The notes below the pieces were generated by a model. The model was not told the DNA's origin. It saw only the letters and a list, made by a program, of their open reading frames with translations, and searched no databases. The position numbers and the translations under genes were made by a program. From positions 1 to 64,000 of the forward strand of contig CAZRDX010000054.1 of the NCBI GenBank assembly GCA_964599235.1: a DNA stretch of 64,000 bases. Direction: 5' to 3'. Positions 26,437-32,923 of the stretch are shown in pieces. Position 1 is the stretch's first letter. The number at the start of each line of letters is the position of its first letter. The stretch comes from DRPN01 sp964599235 (lineage in GTDB: Bacteria > Bacteroidota > Bacteroidia > Bacteroidales > VadinHA17).

Positions 26437-26444
26437 TATGTTTG
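26437..26444 (+). promoter_or_regulatory. -7 element candidate for the polyamine cluster (TATGTTTG)
   Basis: TATGTTTG fits TAnnTTTG and lies 64 bases before the arginine decarboxylase ATG, in a 145-base gap. No TTG at the usual distance. The gap otherwise shows only T-rich tracts. Confidence 0.4.
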
Positions 26445-26508
26445 CTTGCTTTTTTGGAGGCATATATACGCTTACTGTTTGTCTATCACACGATTAGTTG
26501 AATTTAAA

Positions 26509-27117
26509 ATGAAAACGGATCTGAACGGACCGGTCCTTGCCAAAGAAACGGCCTATCTCAATGACTCCCTTTTCCAGGGCAGCTCCCTTCTTATCGGGAA
26601 CAGGATCCCGCGGGATTTTTTTGAAGTGGAAGGAAGCGGAGAAAGCGATGTCACCATCCATGCGGGATCGTTCCATCTGGCATTGCAGAATGCAGGTATC
26701 GAAAGGTACAACATCATGACCTACTCCTCGATCCTTCCGGGTATCGCCCGGAAAGTACCGCCGCCCCGCCAAGGGATGCATGGTGCCGTGCTGGAATCGA
26801 TCCTCTCGGTCAGCCATGCCGCGTCCGGAGAAACCGCCACCGCCGGACTCATCTACGCCTGGCTGTACGACCGCGTCACAGGCAAACGCTACGGAGGACT
26901 CGTATGCGAACACAACGGATCCTATCCCGTCGAAGAACTCTACCAAAAACTGCAGAACAGCCTCCGGGAGCTCTATGAAGAAGGTTTTGCACGCCAATAC
27001 GAACTGAGAGATCCCACGATCCTCTGGAAAAGCTTCGTTCCTTCTAAGCGTTACGGGACCGCCCTGGTGGGTCTTTGTTTCAGCTCCTATGTGTATCCCC
27101 TCATCCGGACGCCATGA
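26509..27117 (+). CDS. Pyruvoyl-dependent arginine decarboxylase
   Basis: 202 residues from the ATG at 26509; the frame extends 76 codons upstream into the gap without family similarity. Converts arginine to agmatine. The proenzyme should cleave itself between S73 and S74 in TYSSILPGIA, making the pyruvoyl group, as in archaeal and chlamydial homologues. A later stretch with GLVCEHNG and the C-terminal half match the alpha chain. The stop overlaps the agmatinase start by 4 bases (ATGA), consistent with sequential steps arginine to agmatine to putrescine. Confidence 0.92.
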   Translation: MKTDLNGPVLAKETAYLNDSLFQGSSLLIGNRIPRDFFEVEGSGESDVTIHAGSFHLALQNAGIERYNIMTYSSILPGIARKVPPPRQGMHGAVLESILSVSHAASGETATAGLIYAWLYDRVTGKRYGGLVCEHNGSYPVEELYQKLQNSLRELYEEGFARQYELRDPTILWKSFVPSKRYGTALVGLCFSSYVYPLIRTP

Positions 27118-27974
27118 AATTACCTTCTTACGGTGATCTCCCGGCAGGATACGATCTCGTTGGCTCGTCCCGGTACCTCCTCCTGCCTGTACCCTACGAT
27201 GCCACCAGTACTTGGTTGAAAGGAGCAGCTCAAGGGCCGGAAGCCCTGCTGGAAGCATCCACCCACATGGAGCTTTACGATATCGAAACACGCACCGAGG
27301 TTTACCGTCAGGGCATCCACACGGCCCTGCCTCCTGATGTACGTCATGCACCACCCGAAGAGATGGTCCGCCGTGTACAGGAAGAAACAGGAAAATGGCT
27401 CGACCAGGGAAAGACCGTCGTCACCGTGGGCGGAGAACACTCTGTCGCCATAGGGGCTTTCTATGCCCATGCAGAGCGTTCCCCCGGCCTCTCGGTCCTG
27501 CAGCTCGACGCGCACGCCGATATGCGGGAAACATACGAAGGCAGTCGCTACAACCACGCCTGTGTGGCTGCCCGTATGAGCGAAAAAGCCCCGCTCACCC
27601 AGGTAGGCATCCGCAGCATGGACCGTTCCGAGGAAAAGAAAATGGATCCAAAAAGAACCTTCTTTGCCTGCGAACTCGACCAGCATCCCGACTGGATGGA
27701 GAAAGTGGTGGAGACCCTCGGTCCCGATGTCTATATCACCCTGGACCTCGACGTACTCGACCCCGCCGTGATGCCCTCCACCGGCACCCCCGAACCCGGC
27801 GGCCTCGACTGGTATATCCTCCTGCAGCTTCTGAAAAAGGTCTTCAGCCACAGGAACGTCGTAGGGTTCGACCTGTGCGAGCTGGCACCCCTCCCCGAAC
27901 ACAAAGCACCCGACTTCCTGGCTGCCAAACTGCTTTACAAAATGTTAACCTATCATCATCTTTACCATCCATGA
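27114..27974 (+). CDS. speB: Agmatinase (arginase/agmatinase family)
   Basis: 286 residues. Hydrolyses agmatine to putrescine and urea at a binuclear manganese site. Metal motifs are complete: GGEHS (His ligand), QLDAHADM and TLDLDVLDPAVMPSTGTPEPGG. The start ATG at 27114 overlaps the decarboxylase stop by 4 bases and its own stop overlaps the next start by 4 bases, so three genes are translationally coupled. This context favours agmatine over arginine or guanidinobutyrate as substrate. Confidence 0.94.
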   Translation: MKLPSYGDLPAGYDLVGSSRYLLLPVPYDATSTWLKGAAQGPEALLEASTHMELYDIETRTEVYRQGIHTALPPDVRHAPPEEMVRRVQEETGKWLDQGKTVVTVGGEHSVAIGAFYAHAERSPGLSVLQLDAHADMRETYEGSRYNHACVAARMSEKAPLTQVGIRSMDRSEEKKMDPKRTFFACELDQHPDWMEKVVETLGPDVYITLDLDVLDPAVMPSTGTPEPGGLDWYILLQLLKKVFSHRNVVGFDLCELAPLPEHKAPDFLAAKLLYKMLTYHHLYHP

Positions 27975-28984
27975 AAAAGGAAGACCTGCTGAAAACACCT
28001 GTCGAACAGGTGGACATCAAGAGCTTCGACAGCCGGCCCATCATCGAGGCCATGAAGAGGATGTCTTTCTCAGCCCGCGACACAGCCCGGGCTGCCGAGA
28101 TCTTTGAGAACATGATCTCAGACTCCGGGACCACCGTCATCCTGACCCTGGCGGGAAGCACCAGCGCCGCCGGATGCATGGACATCTACGCCGAACTGGT
28201 ACGCCTCGGCATGGTCGATGTGGTGGTCGCCACCGGCGCCTCCATCGTCGACATGGATTTCTTTGAGGCCCTGGGCTTCCGTCATTATCAGGGAACATCC
28301 CGCATCGACGACCGTCTCCTGCGCTCCCTGTACATCGACCGCATCTACGACACCTTCATCAACGAGAACGAGCTCCAGCAATGCGACCTCACCATCAAGC
28401 AGATCGCCGACCACCTGGGCCGCGGCATTCTCTCCTCACGCGAGTTCATCCGTGAAATGGGCAGATACCTCACCGAACATGCCGTGAAGAAAAACTCCCT
28501 TGTCCAGGCAGCCTATGAGATGGATGTGCCGGTCTTTTGTCCAGCCTTCAGTGACAGCAGCGCCGGCTTCGGCCTCGTGCTGCACCAATGGGAACATCCT
28601 GCCGAACATGTTTCGATCGATTCGGTCAAAGACTTTCGTGAACTGACCCGCATCAAAATGGAGGCCGGTGATACAGGTCTTTTCATGATCGGCGGCGGCG
28701 TGCCCAAGAACTTCGCCCAGGATACCGTGGTGTGTGCCGAGATCCTGGGCCGTGAGGTGCCGATGCACAAATATGCCGTCCAGATCACCGTGGCCGATGT
28801 CCGGGACGGCGCCTGCTCTTCTTCCACGCTCCAGGAAGCCTCCTCCTGGGGCAAAGTGGACACCCGTTACGAACAGATGGTATTTGCCGAAGCCACCACC
28901 GTGATGCCCCTGATCGGCAGCTATGTTTACCATAACGGAAACTGGAAGGAAAGACAACCCAAACGATGGAACAGGATCTTCTGA
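27971..28984 (+). CDS. Deoxyhypusine synthase-like protein (probable polyamine synthase)
   Basis: 337 residues. The fold binds NAD and transfers an aminobutyl group through a lysine. Signatures: TLAGSTSAAGCMDIYAEL, VATGASIVDMDFFEALG, FMIGGGVPKNF and EASSWGKVD with Lys295 at the place of the catalytic Lys of human DHS. Bacteria have no eIF5A, so the usual protein substrate is absent. In this coupled cluster with arginine decarboxylase and agmatinase it more likely makes homospermidine or another polyamine from putrescine; that is inference. The HAD phosphatase gene starts within its last 19 bases. Confidence 0.85.
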   Translation: MKKEDLLKTPVEQVDIKSFDSRPIIEAMKRMSFSARDTARAAEIFENMISDSGTTVILTLAGSTSAAGCMDIYAELVRLGMVDVVVATGASIVDMDFFEALGFRHYQGTSRIDDRLLRSLYIDRIYDTFINENELQQCDLTIKQIADHLGRGILSSREFIREMGRYLTEHAVKKNSLVQAAYEMDVPVFCPAFSDSSAGFGLVLHQWEHPAEHVSIDSVKDFRELTRIKMEAGDTGLFMIGGGVPKNFAQDTVVCAEILGREVPMHKYAVQITVADVRDGACSSSTLQEASSWGKVDTRYEQMVFAEATTVMPLIGSYVYHNGNWKERQPKRWNRIF

Positions 28985-29757
28985 AAAACAGCGAACCCTT
29001 ACTACCCGCCGCCGTGATCTTCGACCTCGATGGCGTCATTACCGATACGGCCATGCTTCATACCTCCGCCTGGAAGGAGATGTTCAACGGTTTTCTCCGA
29101 ACACTGGAAGGCAAAGAGAGGGGCGACACACGCCCCTTCACCGATGAGGATTACAGGACTTACGTGGACGGACGTCCCCGCTACGAAGGTGTTCAGGCTT
29201 TCCTCGCTTCACGGGGCATCCGGCTCCCCTGGGGCGACCCTTCCGACCCTCCAGGAATGTCGACCATTTGTGCTTTGGGAAATCTTAAAAACGAAATTTT
29301 TCACACGGTCCTGCAACGTCAGGGAGTAAAGGTCTATCCTTCCACCCTCCGGCTCATCCATGCCCTGCAAAAGGAAAAGATCCCCATGGCAGTGGCCTCT
29401 TCCAGCAAGAATTGCAGAGTTGTGCTGGAAAAGACCGGCCTTCTCGATCGATTCTCTGTATGCATCGGAGGTGTGGAAGCTGCCAAGGAAAATCTAAAAG
29501 GTAAACCCGAACCTGATCTTTTCCTTCACACTGCTGCCTTACTGAATGTCCGGCCAAACCAAAGCGTCGTGATCGAGGATGCCGTATCCGGTGTGGAAGC
29601 GGCCCTACGCGGCGGGTTTGGACTGGTGATCGGCATCGCAAGGCACGGAGACCCTGCCTCGCTCCTTGGTGCAGGCGCCCACTGGGTCGTCACCGACCTC
29701 GAGGAGGTCTCCGTTGCTCAAATAAGAGACCGGTTAAGTAACAAATTATCCCGCTGA
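28966..29757 (+). CDS. HAD hydrolase, beta-phosphoglucomutase family
   Basis: 263 residues. The nucleophile motif is FDLDGVITDT (Asp 20 and 22 area), motif II is VASSSKNC, and motif III/IV is KGKPEPDLF and VIEDAVSGVEAA. The cap domain with the insertion DEDYRTYVDGRPRYEGV is of the beta-phosphoglucomutase type. Enzymes of this class isomerise beta-glucose 1-phosphate, or act as sugar phosphatases. It overlaps the end of the DHS-like gene, so it is transcribed with the polyamine genes, though no biochemical link is obvious. Confidence 0.87.
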   Translation: MEQDLLKNSEPLLPAAVIFDLDGVITDTAMLHTSAWKEMFNGFLRTLEGKERGDTRPFTDEDYRTYVDGRPRYEGVQAFLASRGIRLPWGDPSDPPGMSTICALGNLKNEIFHTVLQRQGVKVYPSTLRLIHALQKEKIPMAVASSSKNCRVVLEKTGLLDRFSVCIGGVEAAKENLKGKPEPDLFLHTAALLNVRPNQSVVIEDAVSGVEAALRGGFGLVIGIARHGDPASLLGAGAHWVVTDLEEVSVAQIRDRLSNKLSR

Positions 29758-29809
29758 CCTCTCATCCCGGGGCTCCACCCCTGCCGGATGATCCACCTGC
29801 ATCAACCAA

Positions 29810-29833
29810 CAAAAAAACCCGGCAATGCCGGGC
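29810..29833 (-). terminator. Terminator after tRNA-Asn
   Basis: Read on the minus strand: CCCGGCATTGCCGGG hairpin (29832-29818) followed by a run of T. It lies 12 bases after the 3' end of tRNA-Asn. On the plus strand it lacks a T run, so it serves the tRNA. Confidence 0.8.
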
Positions 29834-29843
29834 CTCTTCACCG

Positions 29844-29917
29844 CTCCTCAGGCTGGACTCGAACCAGCGACCCTCTGATTAACAGTCAGATGCTCTAACC
29901 AACTGAGCTACTGAGGA
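29844..29917 (-). tRNA. tRNA-Asn (anticodon GTT)
   Basis: 74 bases on the minus strand. Acceptor TCCTCAG pairs with CTGAGGA, discriminator G. Anticodon stem TCTGA/TCAGA with loop CTGTTAA gives GTT. The D-arm has AGCTCAGTTGGTTAGAGC and the T-arm GGTTCGAGTCC. CCA is not encoded. Promoter and terminator are both recognisable around it. Confidence 0.97.
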
Positions 29918-29930
29918 ATTTTTAGCTCGG

Positions 29931-29961
29931 CAAAAATACGATGTTTTCTTAAATTATCCAA
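29931..29961 (-). promoter_or_regulatory. Promoter of tRNA-Asn (TTG-N20-TATTTTTG)
   Basis: TATTTTTG (29938-29931, minus strand) fits TAnnTTTG; TTG (29961-29959) lies 20 bases upstream. The box is 14 bases from the tRNA 5' end. Confidence 0.55.
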
Positions 29962-29969
29962 TATCTTTG
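29962..29969 (+). promoter_or_regulatory. -7 element candidate for the PfkB kinase gene (TATCTTTG)
   Basis: TATCTTTG fits TAnnTTTG and ends 19 bases before the ATG at 29989. No clear upstream element. It abuts the divergent tRNA-Asn promoter. Confidence 0.45.
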
Positions 29970-29988
29970 CACAAAAATATCCTGCCTC

Positions 29989-30984
29989 ATGCACAACGAA
30001 CCCGCACCCGTCACCGGGATGGGCAATGCCCTGATGGACATACTCGTCCGCATCGATTCGGAAGAACTGCTGGAACGCCTCGATCTCCCGAAGGGGAGCA
30101 TGACCCTCATCGACAGGGAAAAGGCCGAGACCATCCTGAAAATGGTCCGCAGCCATCCCAAAAGCTACACTCCCGGCGGTTCGGCGGCCAACACCATCCG
30201 CGGACTGGCGGCTCTGGGCCAACCCGCCTTTTACATCGGCTCCGTAGGCGACGATGAACTGGGCGTGATGTTCCGTGAGAGCATGGAGGAAGAGAACATC
30301 GGCACCCATCTCCTCACCGGCACCCTGCCCACAGGCTTTGCCATCGGTTTCATCACTCCCGATTCGGAACGGACCTTCGCCACCTATCTCGGAGCTGCCA
30401 CCGAACTCTCTCCCGACCGGCTCCATCCGGAGATGTTCCACGATCAGAAGATCTTCCACATCGAAGGATACCTGATCATCGACCATCCGCTCATCGAGGA
30501 AGCACTCACCCTGGCCAGACGGGCCGGAGCCGAGATCTCCTACGATATGGCCAGCTACAACGTGGTGGAAGAGAACCGCGATTTCATCAGGGAACTCCTC
30601 CAAAAGCATGTCGATATCGTCTTTGCCAACGAAGAAGAAGCACGTGCCTTTACAGGAAAATCCCCGCTGGACGCACTGGAAGAATTAGGATCCTATTGTA
30701 AGATCGCTGTGGTGAAAACCGGCGCATCCGGTTCTTTGGTGCGCATGGAGGACGAGACTTACATGGTAAAGGCCATCCCCGCCTCCGGCGTCGATACCAC
30801 CGGGGCGGGTGATATGTACGCTGCCGGGTTCCTCTACGGATATATTCAGGGAATGCTTCCGGAACAATGCGGGAAGATCGGATCCCTGCTGGGTGGAAAA
30901 GTGATCGAGGTCATCGGTACCCAGCTTCCGGATGAAACCTGGCAGGAGATCCACAGACAAATCCGTCAGATCCAGGAGGACTAA
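29989..30984 (+). CDS. PfkB family kinase, adenosine kinase-like
   Basis: 331 residues. Ribokinase-fold sugar/nucleoside kinase. The first PfkB signature is around GGSAANTIRGLAALG, and the second, DTTGAGDMYAAGFLYG, carries the catalytic base Asp275 and the anion hole. The N-terminus GMGNALMDILV resembles Bacteroidota proteins annotated as adenosine kinase. It would turn adenosine into AMP, but other nucleosides or sugars cannot be excluded. Its stop overlaps by 4 bases the end of the convergent RHH-like gene. Confidence 0.87.
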   Translation: MHNEPAPVTGMGNALMDILVRIDSEELLERLDLPKGSMTLIDREKAETILKMVRSHPKSYTPGGSAANTIRGLAALGQPAFYIGSVGDDELGVMFRESMEEENIGTHLLTGTLPTGFAIGFITPDSERTFATYLGAATELSPDRLHPEMFHDQKIFHIEGYLIIDHPLIEEALTLARRAGAEISYDMASYNVVEENRDFIRELLQKHVDIVFANEEEARAFTGKSPLDALEELGSYCKIAVVKTGASGSLVRMEDETYMVKAIPASGVDTTGAGDMYAAGFLYGYIQGMLPEQCGKIGSLLGGKVIEVIGTQLPDETWQEIHRQIRQIQED

Positions 30985-31223
30985 CCTCCCCGCCGCTCTC
31001 TCTTTTGTGAAAAAAGATTGGGCCCCTCCTCAAAAAGAGAAGGATGATCACGGTCAAAACGCTCGAGGATGGTCCTCATGATCGCCTCCCGCATGAACTC
31101 GGACTTGCTGATACGGTATCTCTCACAATAGAGGTTAAGCGCCTGCAGCTCACGGTTGTTGAGCATGATCGTCTGACGGTTCGTCCGTCGCAGTGAGGCC
31201 TCTTTCGTCCGGTATCGTCGCAA
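30981..31223 (-). CDS. Small ribbon-helix-helix-like protein
   Basis: 80 residues from a TTG at 31223, or 61 from the ATG at 31166. The core MLNNRELQALNLYCERYRI, then SKSEFMREAIMRTILERF, has the strand-helix-helix pattern of small RHH DNA-binding proteins and resembles conserved small Bacteroidota proteins of unknown function. The upstream basic stretch (RRTNRQTI) is part of that pattern, which favours the longer start. No toxin gene is beside it, so I do not call an antitoxin. A -7 box lies upstream at 31247-31254. Confidence 0.6.
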   Translation of the reverse strand: MRRYRTKEASLRRTNRQTIMLNNRELQALNLYCERYRISKSEFMREAIMRTILERFDRDHPSLFEEGPNLFSQKRERRGG

Positions 31224-31246
31224 AATGCCAAGGTTGGTTCCTGCTC

Positions 31247-31254
31247 CAAAGATA
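31247..31254 (-). promoter_or_regulatory. -7 element candidate for the RHH-like gene (TATCTTTG)
   Basis: TATCTTTG on the minus strand, 23 bases before the TTG start at 31223. No partner TTG at the normal spacing. It supports the longer reading of the small gene. Confidence 0.35.
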
Positions 31255-31308
31255 AAAAAAGGAACGTCCTCTGTCGCTTTGATTTATCAACATATTAACA
31301 GGGTGCCC

Positions 31309-31659
31309 CTATTCGAACGCCTTGGGTACCCCGCAAATGAACACCAACGGCCGGTCAGGGGAAGTGTTACGGTACTGATGCATCTCATCCGGCAACACCA
31401 GCGCAAAATCCCCTTCTTTTACCGGAAACTCTTCCCCCTTCTCGTTCACTAAAACCCCTTCCCCTGAGATGATGTAATTCATGTGTTCATACGGATGACG
31501 ATGATATGGGGTATGACCCCCCGGCTCGACTGTGAACACACGGTACGAATATACCGGTACACCGTCCTTCGTTGAGAGAGGCATTTGCTTGTAGGCCCCC
31601 ACGGCTCCTTCCATCTCCACCTTTTTCTTTTCTACCTGATCCAGGGAAACGATTTTCAT
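31309..31659 (-). CDS. Small cupin-domain protein
   Basis: 116 residues, a single cupin barrel. Metal ligands fit the two cupin motifs: H53/H55-type HRHPYEHMNY (His, His, Glu/His) and LPDEMHQYRN with the second-motif His. Such proteins bind a metal and often a sugar-like ligand; the reaction is unknown. The start overlaps the LacI repressor stop by 4 bases (ATGA), so the two are translated together. Its place next to a carbohydrate locus regulator suggests a role in sensing or handling a sugar, which is inference. Confidence 0.82.
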   Translation of the reverse strand: MKIVSLDQVEKKKVEMEGAVGAYKQMPLSTKDGVPVYSYRVFTVEPGGHTPYHRHPYEHMNYIISGEGVLVNEKGEEFPVKEGDFALVLPDEMHQYRNTSPDRPLVFICGVPKAFE

Positions 31660-32699
31660 GTCGTCGATGTTTTTTGGGATTTGTACAGCAGGTTTTTCAC
31701 CGTTGATCCTTTGACCACAAGAGAGGTTTTGATCACTTTCCTTCGCGGGGGGATCTCCCGCTCAGGTTGGATCAGCCGCTCGATCAGCAGCCGGGCCGCT
31801 TCCTGTCCGATCTCGAAACCATGTTGTTCCACCGAAGTGATGGCCGGCGTGGTCAGGTTGGAGATCTCACCGTTGGTGAACCCCACGATCGCCACATCCT
31901 CAGGGATACGGAATCCCAGCTTCTTGATCACTTTCATCACACCGGCCGCCGTCATGTCGTTCACACAGAAAAAAGCATCCGGACGCGGTTCCAGCCGCAT
32001 GGCTTCCTCGGTACGCTCCACCGCCTCTTCCATCGTATCACACTTGATGATATAATCTTCCCGCACAGGGATCTGAAACTCCCGCAAGGCCTTTTCATAG
32101 CCTTCCCTCCTCAGTCGTCCGATACCCAGGGTCTGCGGAGCAGAAAAATGTACGATATTCCTGTATCCGTTCCTTATCAGATGCCGAACGGCTTCATATG
32201 CCGCCTCAAGATCATCCACATACACCTGATCGGTATTCAGCTCCTCCGTCACGCGATCGAACATCACGAGAGGAACCCCTTGTTCAATAACCCTGCGCAA
32301 ATGCGACAGATCCCGCGTCTTTTTCGACAACGACACAAGGATGCCGTCCACCCTGCTGTAAAGCAATGCCTCGATGCTCTCCACCTCCCGCTCGTACTGT
32401 TCGTTCGACTGGCAGATCATCACCCGGTACCCTGAGTCGGAAGCTACCGCTTCGATCCCGCTGATGACGGTCGAAAAGAAATAATGCACGATCTCGGGAA
32501 CCACCACGCCGATCGTACGGCTCTCCCCTTTTTTCAGGCTTAAAGCCACCAGGTCAGGACGATAGTTGAGACGTTGGGCCAGCTCCTTCACCGCCTTTTT
32601 CGTTTCCGCACTGATGTCGGGATGATCCTTCAATGCCCTCGAAACCGTCGAAGGCGAGATCCCCAACTGCCTGGCAATGTCCTTGATCGTAACGGCCAT
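31656..32699 (-). CDS. LacI family transcriptional regulator
   Basis: 347 residues. The N-terminal helix-turn-helix and hinge (VTIKDIARQLGISPSTVSRAL ... LNYRPDLVA) are followed by a periplasmic-binding-type ligand domain (GVVVPEIVHYFFSTVISGIE). It should bind an operator and release it, or change affinity, on binding a sugar. It is divergent from susC with 224 bases between, and that gap holds a perfect GCAAACGTTTGC palindrome. It is therefore the likely regulator of the locus to its right and of itself. The cupin gene is translationally coupled. Confidence 0.93.
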   Translation of the reverse strand: MAVTIKDIARQLGISPSTVSRALKDHPDISAETKKAVKELAQRLNYRPDLVALSLKKGESRTIGVVVPEIVHYFFSTVISGIEAVASDSGYRVMICQSNEQYEREVESIEALLYSRVDGILVSLSKKTRDLSHLRRVIEQGVPLVMFDRVTEELNTDQVYVDDLEAAYEAVRHLIRNGYRNIVHFSAPQTLGIGRLRREGYEKALREFQIPVREDYIIKCDTMEEAVERTEEAMRLEPRPDAFFCVNDMTAAGVMKVIKKLGFRIPEDVAIVGFTNGEISNLTTPAITSVEQHGFEIGQEAARLLIERLIQPEREIPPRRKVIKTSLVVKGSTVKNLLYKSQKTSTT

Positions 32700-32787
32700 G
32701 ACCCCCCCTTTTTTGTTGCTTCATGAACATTGAAGATAACATTTTTTTCTTTTATTCCTTCTTCTTTTTTCTCCGCCATCCCCCGTT

Positions 32788-32810
32788 GCAAACGTTTGCG
32801 GAATCGATTG
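32788..32810. promoter_or_regulatory. LacI-type operator(s) between lacI and susC
   Basis: GCAAACGTTTGC (32788-32799) is a perfect 12-base palindrome with the central CG typical of LacI-family sites. A second CG-centred half-similar site, GAATCGATTG (32801-32810), follows with centres 12 bases apart, flanked by repeated TTGCGG. They lie about 55-70 bases before the susC -7 candidate. Confidence 0.6.
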
Positions 32811-32854
32811 CGGCATTTTATTGAAAATTAACTAAATACATCTTTGTCATTTTA

Positions 32855-32862
32855 TATTTTTG
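32855..32862 (+). promoter_or_regulatory. -7 element candidate for susC (TATTTTTG)
   Basis: TATTTTTG fits TAnnTTTG and lies 61 bases before the susC ATG. The usual upstream TTG is not at the expected distance. It sits downstream of the operator palindrome. Confidence 0.38.
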
Positions 32863-32923
32863 TTTCGGACCTTTGGGCCCGTAGAACCCATTGTTGTAAA
32901 AATATTCATCAAACCTGGACCAT

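Noticed and set aside
27395..27970. Upstream extension of the DHS-like frame
   Set aside because: The extra 192 codons overlap agmatinase, are Arg/Pro-rich and resemble nothing; the ATG at 27971 with ATGA overlap is the start.
30981..31223. Antitoxin of a toxin-antitoxin pair
   Set aside because: RHH-like, but no toxin-sized partner gene is adjacent; the neighbours are a kinase and a cupin.
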